Source of the DNA: JAGVGT01 sp963807225
Lineage (GTDB): Bacteria; Desulfobacterota; Desulfobulbia; Desulfobulbales; JAGXFP01
Assembly: GCA_963807225.1 (NCBI GenBank)
Contig: CAWEAD010000010.1
Location: 186,001 to 250,000, forward strand
Length of the DNA: 64,000 nt
Direction of reading: 5' to 3'
Shown: positions 1-10,710 of the stretch, one piece after another
Layout: each line of letters opens with the position of its first letter
Position numbering within the stretch: the stretch's first letter is position 1
Position numbers and translations under genes: made by a program
The notes under the pieces: generated by a model
The model's database searches: none
The model's input: only the letters and a program-made list of their open reading frames with translations
Told to the model about the DNA's origin: nothing

Positions 1-675
1 CCCGCGGGCTTGCCGAATACCCTGCCCTCGGATCTGCTGCGCCGTCGGCCCGATATCCGGTGGGCCGAAAGACAACTGGCTGCCGCCACCGCCGATATTG
101 GGGTGGCCACCGCCGAACTCTTCCCCCGGTTCTCGCTGACCGGCCTGGTCGGTCTGCAAAGCGCCAATCTCAGCGACCTGCTCAGCGCCGGCAGCCGTTA
201 CTGGACCGTGGGCCCGACGGTGCGCTGGTCCCTGTTCGACGGCGGCCGGGCGCGAGCCAATATCGAGCTTGACCGGGGTCGGCGGGACGAGGCGCGGATT
301 GTCTATGAGGATACGGTGCTCACCGCCTTAAACGAGGTGGAAAGCGCCATGCTGGCCCTGGCCCGGGAAGAGGAAAGCCGGCAAACCCTGGCCGAGGCGG
401 TGGCGGCGAGTCAGCGGGCGGTGGATCTCGCCTCAGGCCGTTATCGCTCCGGCCTGGCCGGTTTTCTGGATGTCCTGCAGAGTGAGCACAACCTTTATCA
501 GTCCCAGGATCAGCTGGTGCAGAGCGAGCAACGACTGGCCCTGGATTGGGTGGCCCTGTTCAAGGCCCTGGGCGGAGGCTGGAATCTCGGCCCGGCCCGC
601 GAAGAACCAGCGAACCTGCCGGCGACACCACTCACCCCGAACCCAACATCGACTCCATCGGGAGAAATTCATTAA
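1..675 (+). CDS. Outer-membrane factor of RND efflux pump (3' part)
   Basis: TolC/OprM/NodT-type outer-membrane channel that completes a tripartite efflux pump. Only the C-terminal part, about 224 codons, is in the window; the frame is open to base 1, so the start lies outside. The first residues, PAGLPNTLPSDLLRRRPDI, match the signature between the two OEP repeats of this family. Long heptad-rich helices follow (ERQLAAATADIG, and around QTLAEAVAASQRAVDLASGRY), as in the periplasmic coiled-coil barrel. The stop overlaps the start of the adaptor gene (TAATG), so the two are translationally coupled. The exported substrate cannot be told from sequence. Confidence 0.9.
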   Translation, partial: PAGLPNTLPSDLLRRRPDIRWAERQLAAATADIGVATAELFPRFSLTGLVGLQSANLSDLLSAGSRYWTVGPTVRWSLFDGGRARANIELDRGRRDEARIVYEDTVLTALNEVESAMLALAREEESRQTLAEAVAASQRAVDLASGRYRSGLAGFLDVLQSEHNLYQSQDQLVQSEQRLALDWVALFKALGGGWNLGPAREEPANLPATPLTPNPTSTPSGEIH

Positions 676-1892
676 TGAGCATTTTTAAAGCGACTATCGG
701 CGCCGACCGTTTTCCCTTCGGGCACATCCGCCGGGTTGGCATCTGGCCGGTCCTGGCACTTTGTCTGATCCTTATGCTGTCTGGGTGTTCCGGCTCCAAT
801 GACGACGCCCGGGTCGAAAAGACGGGGGCGGGCGGCAAAACCAAGGCGGCCCCGCCGGTTCCGGTGGCCGTGGCAACCTGTGTCAGAAAGGATATGCCGG
901 TGGCGCTCGAGGCCATCGGCACCGTTGAGCCCTTCGCCACTGTGGGGATCAGATCCCAGGTCTCGGGGATCCTGGAAAAAGTCAATTTCCGGGAAGGCGA
1001 TCAGGTCAAGCAAGGCGATCGCCTGTTCGTCATCGACTCGCGGCCTTTTGCTGCCCGACTGGACCAGGCCCAGGCCGACCTGGCCCGTGATCGGGCCACT
1101 CTCGACAATGCCCGTAAGCAGGCGGAGCGTTATCTGCCGGCGGCCGAGAAAGGCTATATTTCAGAGGAGCAGTCCGACCAGGCGCAGACCAGCGTCGCCA
1201 CCCTGGCGGCGGCGGTCCAAGCCGACGCGGCAGCGGTGGAGAGTGCCCGTCTGGATCTCGATAACTGCACGATCAGTTCCCCCATCTCCGGGTTCACCGG
1301 GCAACTCCAGGCGGATCGGGGTAATCTGGTCAAGGCCTCTGGTGATCAGCCGCTGGTTACCATTAACCAGATCAATCCGATCAAAGTGAGTTTCTCCCTG
1401 CCCGAGCAGTCTGTACCCGAGTTGAAAAAATACCTGGCCAAGGGGGGTCTGGAGGTCATGGCCATCCCCCAGGACGCCGGCCGCCAACCGCTGACCGGCA
1501 AGTTTTCGTTTTTAGACAATACGGTGGATCAGGCCACCGGCACTATTCTGCTCAAAGCGACCTTTGCCAACTCGGACCAGAGCCTCTGGCCGGGCCAGTT
1601 CGTCAAGGTCCGTCTGCTGCTGACCACCCGCCGGGATGTTACGGTTATCCCCACCAAGGCGGTGCAAACCGGCCAGACCGGCGACTATGTCTACGTGGTC
1701 ACCGGGGAGATGACTGTTGAACAACGGCCGGTGACGGTTGGGTTCAGCGTCGGCGGCGAGTCCGTCATCGACACGGGTCTGGCTGAGGGTGAAACAGTGG
1801 TGACCGACGGTCAGCTGCGACTCAGGCCGGGGGCAACCATCAAACCGTTGACCGGAAGCGATAAGTCGGCCGGGAGCGAGGCCGGAGAGTGA
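675..1892 (+). CDS. RND efflux periplasmic adaptor (HlyD/AcrA/MdtA family)
   Basis: Membrane-fusion lipoprotein linking the inner-membrane pump to the outer-membrane channel; 405 residues. The ATG at 675 overlaps the upstream TAA and has GGGAG upstream; the frame is open further upstream but only inside the preceding gene. A lipobox (LSGC) places the acylated cysteine near residue 38. Next come a biotinyl-lipoyl-like half motif (GIRSQVSGILEKVNFREGDQVKQG split by a coiled-coil hairpin), the second half (ISSPISGFTGQL) and beta-barrel and membrane-proximal domains with the usual VPTKAVQTGQTGDYVYVV pattern. The middle gene of a three-gene pump operon. Confidence 0.93.
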   Translation: MSIFKATIGADRFPFGHIRRVGIWPVLALCLILMLSGCSGSNDDARVEKTGAGGKTKAAPPVPVAVATCVRKDMPVALEAIGTVEPFATVGIRSQVSGILEKVNFREGDQVKQGDRLFVIDSRPFAARLDQAQADLARDRATLDNARKQAERYLPAAEKGYISEEQSDQAQTSVATLAAAVQADAAAVESARLDLDNCTISSPISGFTGQLQADRGNLVKASGDQPLVTINQINPIKVSFSLPEQSVPELKKYLAKGGLEVMAIPQDAGRQPLTGKFSFLDNTVDQATGTILLKATFANSDQSLWPGQFVKVRLLLTTRRDVTVIPTKAVQTGQTGDYVYVVTGEMTVEQRPVTVGFSVGGESVIDTGLAEGETVVTDGQLRLRPGATIKPLTGSDKSAGSEAGE

Positions 1893-1947
1893 ACGATCAC
1901 AGCGAGCGCACTATCCGCGGCTTGCCGCGAGCAAGCGAGCGAATCTT

Positions 1948-4900
1948 ATGAGTAAATTACTTAAACCCGAAGATTCCCCGCAGCCAGCTGCGGGGGGCTT
2001 CAATATCTCGGAACTCTTCATTCGCCGGCCGGTGATGACCAGCCTGGTCATGCTGGCGGTCATGATTTTCGGCGCCTTCGCCTATCGGTTACTGGCGGTC
2101 AACGATCTGCCCAGCATCGATTTCCCCACCATTCAGGTGCGAGCCAGCCTGCCCGGCGCCAGTCCGGAGACCATGGCCAGCGCCGTGGCTACTCCCCTGG
2201 AACGCCAGCTTTCGACTATCGCCGGGGTCGATTCCTTGAGTTCCACCAACGGGCAGGGCTCGACCATCATCACTTTGCAGTTCACCCTGGAGCGCGATAT
2301 CGACGCCGCCGCCCAGGACGTGCAGTCGGCCATCTCCCAGGCCGCCCGCCAACTGCCCCGTGAGATGCCGAGTCCGCCCTCGATCCGCAAGGTCAACCCG
2401 GCCGATTCACCGATCCTCTATCTGGCCCTGAGCTCCCCGACTCTACCGCTCTCCGAGGTCAACGAATACGCCGATACCGTGATATCACCGCGGATTTCGA
2501 TGATCAGCGGGGTGGCCCAGGTCATGGTCTACGGTTCCCAGAAGTACGCGGTGCGCATCGACCTCGATCCCCGACTGCTGGTGAGCCGCTCCATCGGACT
2601 GAACGAGGTCGCCGAAGCCTTGGCGGTTTGGAATGTCAACCTGCCGACCGGCGGGCTTCAGGGCAAGAGCCAGGCCTACACCCTGCAGGCCGGCGGCCAG
2701 CTTTATAACGCGGCGCAATTCCGTTCGCTGATCGTGGCCTACCGGGCCGGTGCCCCGGTCCGCCTCAGCGACTTGGGCACGGTGAGCGACAATGTCGAAA
2801 ACGACAAGGTCGCGGCCTGGTACAATGCCGAGGGGAAATCGACCCGGGCGGTGGTTCTGGCCATCCAGCGCCAGCCCGGAACTAACACCATCGCGGTGGT
2901 CGACCGCATCAGGGAGCAGATTCCCAGTTTCCGGGCTCAACTTCCCGGCGCCGTCCGACTCAATATTCTCTATGACCGTTCCAGCTCCATCCGCGAATCG
3001 GTTGGCGAGGTTAAGTTCACCCTGTTGTTGACCATCGGCCTGGTCATCCTGGTTATCTTCCTCTTCCTGCGCAACCTCTCGGCCACGGTGATTCCCAGTC
3101 TGGCCCTGCCGCTTTCCATTGTCGGCACCTTTGCCGCCATGTATCAGTTCGGCTTTTCGGTCAACAATATTACGCTCCTCGCCCTGACTTTGTCCGTCGG
3201 CTTCGTGGTAGATGACGCCATTGTCATGCTGGAGAATATTGTCCGCCACATGGAGCATGGTGAGTCGCCGATGGTGGCGGCCCTGAGGGGCTCGAAGGAG
3301 ATCGGCTTCACCATCGTTTCGATGACCATCTCTCTGGTGGCGGTTTTCATCCCGGTGTTGTTCATGGCCGGAATGCTCGGTCGGATCCTCCATGAGTTCG
3401 CCGTCACTATCGTGGTCGCCATCCTGATTTCAGGCTTTGTCTCCCTGACCCTGACCCCGATGCTGGCCAGTCGTTTCCTGAAATCCCACGCCGAAGTCCG
3501 GCACGGCCGGCTCTATCTGTTGATGGAGCGATTTTTCGACGGGTGGTTGCACCTCTATGAAAAGACCCTGAAGATGGTACTGGGTCACCGACTTACGGTC
3601 CTGGGACTGACCCTTTTGCTCACCGTGGCCACCGGCTGGTTGTTCACCATGATGCCGACCGGCCTCTTCCCGGCTGACGACGTCGGCGCCATCCGGGGAC
3701 TGACCGAGGGGGCCCAGGGGGTTTCCTTCGAAGAGATGAAGCGTAATCAGGCCCAGCTGGTAGAGATCGTCCTGAAAGACCCCGACGTCGAGGCCTTCAT
3801 GTCCTCGGTCGGAGCTTCGGGCTCCAGGGTCGGTTCCAACAGCGGTTTCATGTTCATCAAGCTCAAGCCCCGCACCGAGCGTCGGGCCAATGCCGACCAG
3901 ATCATTCAGCGCTTGCGGCCGCAGCTCGGCGGTATCCCGGGTATCCGCATCTTTCTCCAGAACCCGCCGCCGATCCGGTTGGAATCGACCTCCTCCAAGG
4001 CCCAGTATCAGTTTGTGCTGCAAAGTCCCGACAGCGAGGAGCTTTATACCACCGCCACGGATTTCGAGGCCAAATTGCGCGGGCTGCCGATCCTGCAGGA
4101 CGTGACCTCGGATCTGGAGATCAAGAACCCCCAACTCAACCTGATCATCGACCGCGATCGGGCCGCGGCCCTCGGGATCAGCGCCGAAGAGATCGAAACG
4201 ACTCTTTACTCGGCCTACGGTGCGCGTCAGGTCTCAACTATTTTCTCGCCAACCAACCAGTATCAGGTGATCATGGAGCTGGCCCCGGAGTATCAGGCCG
4301 AGCCTTCGGCCCTGGATCTGCTCTATATCCGCTCGAGCCGGGGCGCCCTGGTGCCGCTGGCCTCCCTGGTCACGGTGTCCCGCGCTCTGGGACCGTTGTC
4401 GGTCAACCATCTGGGCCAGATCACCTCAGTGACCATTTCCTTCAATCTGAGGCCGGAAGTGCCGCTGGGCAACGCGGTGGCGGCAATCGAGAAGGAAGCC
4501 CGCAGCCTGCCGGCCTCGATTACCACCGGCTTCCAAGGCGCGGCCCAGGTCTACCAGGCTTCGACCAAGGGGCTGGCCTTATTGCTGGTCCTGGCGATTG
4601 TGGTGATCTATATCGTTCTGGGTATCCTCTACGAGAGCTATATACACCCCCTGACCATCCTCTCCGGACTGCCCTCGGCCGGTTTCGGGGCCTTGATCAC
4701 CCTGCTGGCCTTCGGCAAGGATCTCAACCTTTATGCCTTTGTCGGCATCATCATGCTGGTCGGCATCGTCAAAAAGAATGCTATCATGATGATTGATTTC
4801 GCCCTGGAAGCGCAACGCCATGAGGGGCTGGCACCGTTGGAGGCGATTTATCGCGGCTGCCTGGTACGTTTTCGGCCGATCATGATGACCACCATGGCGG

Positions 4901-5118
4901 CCCTGATGGGTACCCTGCCGATCGCTATCGGCTTCGGTGCCGGGGCCGAGGCACGCCGCCCGCTAGGGCTGGCGGTGGTCGGCGGCCTGCTGGTTTCCCA
5001 ACTTCTGACTCTCTATATTACCCCGGTGATCTACTACTATCTTGATCGTATACAGGGCTGGTTCAAGCGACGCGTCACCAGAGGTGTTGAAAGCGTTGGT
5101 GATATTTCCGGGCAATGA
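1948..5118 (+). CDS. RND multidrug efflux pump, inner-membrane subunit (AcrB/MdtBC family)
   Basis: Proton-driven drug/H+ antiporter of the hydrophobe/amphiphile efflux family; 1056 residues, the usual length for AcrB-type pumps. It has one N-terminal membrane helix (about residues 30-50), a large periplasmic porter domain, a membrane bundle, a second porter domain and a second bundle. The proton-relay acid pair sits in FVVDDAIVMLEN (about residues 421-422), and the matching lysine in GIVKKNAIMMIDF (about 942-943). Motif ESVGEVKFTLL precedes helix 2. It closes the pump operon, 55 bases after the adaptor. I favour the MdtB/MdtC branch over AcrB, without being able to test it. Confidence 0.94.
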   Translation: MSKLLKPEDSPQPAAGGFNISELFIRRPVMTSLVMLAVMIFGAFAYRLLAVNDLPSIDFPTIQVRASLPGASPETMASAVATPLERQLSTIAGVDSLSSTNGQGSTIITLQFTLERDIDAAAQDVQSAISQAARQLPREMPSPPSIRKVNPADSPILYLALSSPTLPLSEVNEYADTVISPRISMISGVAQVMVYGSQKYAVRIDLDPRLLVSRSIGLNEVAEALAVWNVNLPTGGLQGKSQAYTLQAGGQLYNAAQFRSLIVAYRAGAPVRLSDLGTVSDNVENDKVAAWYNAEGKSTRAVVLAIQRQPGTNTIAVVDRIREQIPSFRAQLPGAVRLNILYDRSSSIRESVGEVKFTLLLTIGLVILVIFLFLRNLSATVIPSLALPLSIVGTFAAMYQFGFSVNNITLLALTLSVGFVVDDAIVMLENIVRHMEHGESPMVAALRGSKEIGFTIVSMTISLVAVFIPVLFMAGMLGRILHEFAVTIVVAILISGFVSLTLTPMLASRFLKSHAEVRHGRLYLLMERFFDGWLHLYEKTLKMVLGHRLTVLGLTLLLTVATGWLFTMMPTGLFPADDVGAIRGLTEGAQGVSFEEMKRNQAQLVEIVLKDPDVEAFMSSVGASGSRVGSNSGFMFIKLKPRTERRANADQIIQRLRPQLGGIPGIRIFLQNPPPIRLESTSSKAQYQFVLQSPDSEELYTTATDFEAKLRGLPILQDVTSDLEIKNPQLNLIIDRDRAAALGISAEEIETTLYSAYGARQVSTIFSPTNQYQVIMELAPEYQAEPSALDLLYIRSSRGALVPLASLVTVSRALGPLSVNHLGQITSVTISFNLRPEVPLGNAVAAIEKEARSLPASITTGFQGAAQVYQASTKGLALLLVLAIVVIYIVLGILYESYIHPLTILSGLPSAGFGALITLLAFGKDLNLYAFVGIIMLVGIVKKNAIMMIDFALEAQRHEGLAPLEAIYRGCLVRFRPIMMTTMAALMGTLPIAIGFGAGAEARRPLGLAVVGGLLVSQLLTLYITPVIYYYLDRIQGWFKRRVTRGVESVGDISGQ

Positions 5119-5398
5119 AGCCGAATACTCTATCACTACTTTCAGGACGAATATCTCAAAATTGTAAAAACCAGAAATCCCGGCCGATCCCGCAGGGGTT
5201 AAGGCGTAAAAGATAATGGTCCGCACCTCAAGGCTGGCCTTCGGCCCGGAGGATGCGGAAAACTCTGTAAAACCTTCCTGCCTTGACTCGCCTATCTATC
5301 GTTTTTTCTCCTTGCATGCCACCGGCGATACTGCCATCCTGAAAGCATTCCGCTAAATGCAAATCCTGCGTCCTGTTACCGCCGTGAAGGTTGCCATC

Positions 5399-6076
5399 AT
5401 GAGTGAGACCAATTACCCCCCAGATGTTCAAAACGGATCCCCCGGCCTGCGTGGTCTGAAGTTGTTTCTGATCATCACGGCGGCGGTGGCCTCCGGCCTG
5501 CTGCTTGCCCTTCTGGGCGCCCGGCTCTTTCTCCTCTCAAGGGAATTCACCCCGGTATCCTTGAATGCCACCGAGCGGCAGAGGCTGGAGGTCAAGCTCT
5601 CCAGGCTGGAGCGTTCCGGGGCCAACGTCGCCGGCGCTCCGGGGAAACAACCGGCACCGGAACCTTACAGTGAAGAAGGGGCCAGTCGGGAGGTGGTTTT
5701 CAGCCAGCGGGAATTGAACGGTTTGCTGGCCAGGGAACCGGAACTTGCCCGGCGGCTGGCCTTCAACCTCTCCGCAGACCTGATCAGCGCCCGGCTGCTT
5801 ATCCCCCTGGATCCGGAAATTCCACTGGTAGGCGGCAAAACCCTGAAGGTTAACGCTGGCCTGGAAATTGCAATGAATAATCGACATCCGGTGGTGAAAC
5901 TGAAAGGGGTGAGCCTATGGGGTTTGCCATTGCCCAATGCCTGGCTGGGCAACCTCAAGAATGTCAACTTGATCACCGAATTCGGAGATGATGGCGGGTT
6001 CTGGAGTGTTTTCTCGGGCGGCATTGACGAGATCAGGGTCGAGGATGGCCGGTTGCGGTTACGTCTGAAGGAATGA
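5399..6076 (+). CDS. Membrane-anchored protein of unknown function
   Basis: 225 residues if started at the ATG at 5399, which has GAAGG eight bases upstream; an in-frame ATG at 5357 has no ribosome-binding site. One hydrophobic segment (LKLFLIITAAVASGLLLALLG, from about residue 20) anchors the protein. A polar linker with a charged, possibly coiled segment (ATERQRLEVKLSRLERS) and a soluble beta-rich domain follow, with motifs FSQRELNGLLAREPELARR and a terminal IDEIRVEDGRLRLRL. The soluble part probably lies in the periplasm. I do not recognise a functional family. It stands alone, 280 bases after the pump genes; those 280 bases hold no feature I can support. Confidence 0.7.
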   Translation: MSETNYPPDVQNGSPGLRGLKLFLIITAAVASGLLLALLGARLFLLSREFTPVSLNATERQRLEVKLSRLERSGANVAGAPGKQPAPEPYSEEGASREVVFSQRELNGLLAREPELARRLAFNLSADLISARLLIPLDPEIPLVGGKTLKVNAGLEIAMNNRHPVVKLKGVSLWGLPLPNAWLGNLKNVNLITEFGDDGGFWSVFSGGIDEIRVEDGRLRLRLKE

Positions 6077-6384
6077 GTTTGTTTCGGCGCAGAACCTGGC
6101 CGGACTGCGTGATTCAGCACCAGGGCGGGCCGGAGAAAATATTTTGTTTATTTGCCAGTCGGCAATATTTGGTCGGCCGGCATAGTTGATGAGTCATCCT
6201 CGGGTTTCATCCCGTCGCAGCGGTGTTTTGGGCTGCATTTTTCTGTCCGGCCGGCAGTTATTTCCGGCAGAACGGGCAAAGAGTCCCGATGTCCGAAGAT
6301 AGGCGATCTGGCTGGCACAAAAAAAGTTGCAGACAAACAGCAAGTTATTTTGTATGAAAACCCCGATATTCAACGCGCATATTG

Positions 6385-6398
6385 TTACAAATTTGTAA
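6385..6398. promoter_or_regulatory. Perfect 14-bp palindrome upstream of glnN (candidate operator)
   Basis: TTACAAATTTGTAA equals its own reverse complement. It lies in an AT-rich stretch about 37 bases before the glnN start, between the end of the previous gene at 6076 and the strong ribosome-binding site AAGGAGG at 6419-6425. The position suits an operator that overlaps the promoter or lies just downstream of it. The rest of the 358-base gap holds no gene I can support. The binding protein is unknown; the operator call is inference. Confidence 0.4.
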
Positions 6399-6434
6399 TA
6401 AGGTATCTGAAAATCTATCAAGGAGGAAATAAAA

Positions 6435-8570
<2,136 letters not shown>

Positions 8571-8593
8571 GAAATAGCTGTTGCCGCGACTTC

Positions 8594-8627
8594 ATGGGGA
8601 GCCTGAGAGGGCTCCCCATTTTTTTTA
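8594..8627 (+). terminator. Intrinsic terminator of glnN
   Basis: GGGGAGCC (8596-8603) pairs with GGCTCCCC (8610-8617) around a six-base loop, followed by a run of eight T. It lies 26 bases after the glnN stop. Confidence 0.9.
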
Positions 8628-8738
8628 ATCAGGTTAACCATATACTTTTCAGCGCCAGAATTCCCCCGGGTGGATATCTGTCGGGAAAGAGAAGCTAAGC
8701 GGACGTAAACCGAAGCACAAAATTCACCGAACATTGAG

Positions 8739-8764
8739 GGGGCGCCGGCCAGGGCGCCCTTTCT
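8739..8764 (+). terminator. Orphan GC hairpin with short T tail
   Basis: GGGCGCC (8740-8746) pairs with GGCGCCC (8753-8759), followed by TTTCT. No open reading frame precedes it; the glnN terminator is more than 110 bases upstream. It could end a small RNA lying in about 8645-8760 or act as a second terminator. The T tract is weak. Confidence 0.4.
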
Positions 8765-8868
8765 GATGTGGGCAAAGCGATTGATCCGGATCCTCTGTCT
8801 CCATGCATCTTTAAAGGGTAAGCCCCTCGGGGCAGGGAACTGGCGCAACCGGGTGAACCGCCTCTGTT

Positions 8869-8897
8869 TTACTTTGCCGGAGTTTTGCCCGTATAAT
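8869..8897 (+). promoter_or_regulatory. Candidate sigma-70 promoter for the superoxide reductase gene
   Basis: A consensus -10 TATAAT at 8892-8897 lies about 95 bases before the start. With a 17-base spacer the -35 would be TTACTT at 8869-8874, a poor match. The -10 is convincing; the -35 is not. Confidence 0.35.
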
Positions 8898-8991
8898 ATA
8901 AACAAGCCGGAGTCTGAGGGGAGGACAGAAGCTGGTCGGTCGCAGGATTGGGCGGGAAATGATACAACTAAAAGCAGAAAGGAGAAATGCC

Positions 8992-9387
8992 ATGGCAGAT
9001 CGCAGAGATTTTCTCAAGGCTTCACTGGCAGTGACGGCAGGGCTCGCCGTATCTCAGGTTTTGCCGGCCCGAGCGAGTGACTTTCCAGCCGGGCTGATTT
9101 ACACCGCTACCGCTCCCGGGCGTTGGGCCGGCAAAGAGGGGATTCATGTTCCGGTTGTCAAATTCGAGGGTCAGCGGGTTACCATCACCACCAATCATCC
9201 GATGAGCGCACCCCATTACATTGTACGCCACACCCTGGTGTCGGCCGGCGGCGAGGTTCTCGGCGACAAAACTTTCAAGCCCACCGACGAGAAGGCCGTT
9301 TCGGTCTTTGAACTGGCAGAGGGGCAGAAACCGCGCTTTGCTACCAGTTTCTGCAACCAGCATGATTTCTGGGTGACCGAGATCTGA
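8992..9387 (+). CDS. Tat-exported superoxide reductase (neelaredoxin-type)
   Basis: Reduces superoxide to hydrogen peroxide at a mononuclear Fe(His)4Cys centre. 131 residues from the ATG at 8992 (AAAGGAG upstream; the frame is open to 8959 without a better site). The N terminus has a twin-arginine signal, DRRDFLKASLAVTAGLAV. The mature part keeps all expected iron ligands: His52 in IHVPVV, His69 in NHPMS, His75 in PHYI, Cys121 and His124 in FCNQHDFW. The short desulforedoxin domain of two-domain desulfoferrodoxins is missing, so this is the one-iron class. The Tat signal puts it in the periplasm, unlike the usual cytoplasmic form. tatB and tatC lie about 10 kb downstream. Confidence 0.88.
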   Translation: MADRRDFLKASLAVTAGLAVSQVLPARASDFPAGLIYTATAPGRWAGKEGIHVPVVKFEGQRVTITTNHPMSAPHYIVRHTLVSAGGEVLGDKTFKPTDEKAVSVFELAEGQKPRFATSFCNQHDFWVTEI

Positions 9388-9482
9388 AGCAGATATCTCC
9401 TCCCGGGAGATTGGTTACGATCGCAGGTTCCTAGGTCAAGCAGAAACGAAATAAACCGGCTGGAATGCAGACAGATGAAAAT

Positions 9483-9521
9483 GAGGCTGTCGGATTGATT
9501 CCGCAGCCTCTCTTTTATTTT
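9483..9521 (+). terminator. Intrinsic terminator after the superoxide reductase gene
   Basis: GAGGCTG (9483-9489) pairs with CAGCCTC (9504-9510); CGG/CCG extends the stem past one bulged T. The following bases, TCTTTTATTTT, are T-rich. Confidence 0.75.
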
Positions 9522-9535
9522 CGGTAAGGTTAAGG

Positions 9536-10219
9536 ATGGCCGGAACTTTAAAAAGATGGCTGTGGGGATTGGGGCTGACTGTCGCGGCACTGGCATTCAT
9601 AACTCTCTCCTGTGTCAATATCTGCCCAATCCTGGAAGAGATTTGCCCCTATTTCAGCTGGACCGGAGCAGGATTTACCGAACTTATTCGTTCCCTGGGC
9701 ACATGGGGTATGGCGGCCTCGGTGGGCTTGATGGTGGCCCATTCATTCGTGCCCTTTCCAGCCGAATTGCTGACCATGGCCAACGGCATGGTCTATGGGC
9801 CCTGGCTGGGTTCGCTGTTGACCTGGATCGGCGCCATGCTCGGAGCTGTCACCAGTTTCGGCTTGACCCGCTGGCTGGGGCGCCCCTTCGTCGTCAAGGT
9901 GCTTTCCGGGCAAAAACTCTGCCGTCTAGATGAATGGGCGACGCAACAGGGGGTAGTGACTCTGCTGCTCAGCCGGCTACTGCCGGTGGTTTCCTTCAAC
10001 CTGATCAATTACGCAGCTGGTCTTACCCCGGTGTCGTGGTGGACCTTTGTCTGGACCACCGGTCTGGGCATCATACCGATGACCGTGCTGATGGTGGCGA
10101 TGGGCAGCCGATTGCAACTGTTGCCTTGGTGGCTTTGGCTCTCGACGGGGCTCCTTATACTGCTGCTCTGGTTGGTTTGGAGTCGGCGGAAAAAACTTCA
10201 AATGTGTGAGATTGATTGA
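9536..10219 (+). CDS. TVP38/TMEM64 (DedA-like) membrane protein
   Basis: Polytopic inner-membrane protein of the VTT/SNARE-associated family; 227 residues, typical length. An N-terminal helix is followed by the re-entrant signature: PFPAELLTMANGMVYGPW, then GAMLGAVTSFGLTRWLGR and LSRLLPVVSFNLINYAAGLT. Three further hydrophobic segments end with LLILLLWLVWSRRKK, which has the positive charges expected inside the cell. Members are implicated in lipid scrambling or membrane homeostasis; the substrate here is unknown. The start has a weak AAGG site. The stop overlaps the arfB start (TGATG), so the two genes are coupled. Confidence 0.85.
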   Translation: MAGTLKRWLWGLGLTVAALAFITLSCVNICPILEEICPYFSWTGAGFTELIRSLGTWGMAASVGLMVAHSFVPFPAELLTMANGMVYGPWLGSLLTWIGAMLGAVTSFGLTRWLGRPFVVKVLSGQKLCRLDEWATQQGVVTLLLSRLLPVVSFNLINYAAGLTPVSWWTFVWTTGLGIIPMTVLMVAMGSRLQLLPWWLWLSTGLLILLLWLVWSRRKKLQMCEID

Positions 10220-10638
10220 TGGAAGCAATTCCGATCGGAGCTGAATTGCATCTGCCTCTGGGCGAGGTAGAATTGACTTATGTTAGAGCCCAGGGGGCCG
10301 GAGGGCAAAACGTCAACAAGGTGGCGACCGCCGTCCATCTCCGTTTCGACATCCGGGCCTCGTCCCTGCCGGAAGAAATCAAGGAGAGGCTTTTGCAGCT
10401 TCAGGATCGGCGGCTGACCCGGGAGGGCGAGATCGTCATCAAGGCTCAGCGTTATCGAACTCAGGAGAAAAACCGGACCGAGGCCCTGGCTCGCCTGGCT
10501 GAACTGATCAGGGCGGTAACCGTGGTCCGCCGCAAGAGAAAACCGACTCGACCAACCCTGGCCGCCAAGCAAAGGCGTTTGGCCGGTAAAACCAGACACG
10601 GTCGCCTCAAAGGCCTGCGAGGCAAGGTAGAGGAGTGA
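10219..10638 (+). CDS. arfB: Alternative ribosome-rescue peptidyl-tRNA hydrolase ArfB
   Basis: Releases peptides from ribosomes stalled on truncated mRNA. 139 residues from the ATG at 10219 (an in-frame TTG lies one codon earlier). The catalytic GGQ motif is at residues 28-30 within RAQGAGGQNVNK. The family's basic tail, which enters the empty mRNA channel, is present: RRKRKPTRPTLAAKQRR and further Arg/Lys residues. It lacks the codon-recognition domains of RF1 and RF2. Translationally coupled to the membrane gene before it, with no obvious functional link. Confidence 0.92.
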   Translation: MEAIPIGAELHLPLGEVELTYVRAQGAGGQNVNKVATAVHLRFDIRASSLPEEIKERLLQLQDRRLTREGEIVIKAQRYRTQEKNRTEALARLAELIRAVTVVRRKRKPTRPTLAAKQRRLAGKTRHGRLKGLRGKVEE

Positions 10639-10710
10639 GGAACTTTGCGCCGGTCTGATTTTGCCCTGTTAATTCCCTGATCCCTGCTTGGTCTGATTCG
10701 GGCGGAACGC

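Noticed and set aside
2485..3393. 302-codon open frame opposite the RND pump gene
   Set aside because: Antisense shadow of a GC-rich gene; the sense frame has clear AcrB-family motifs.
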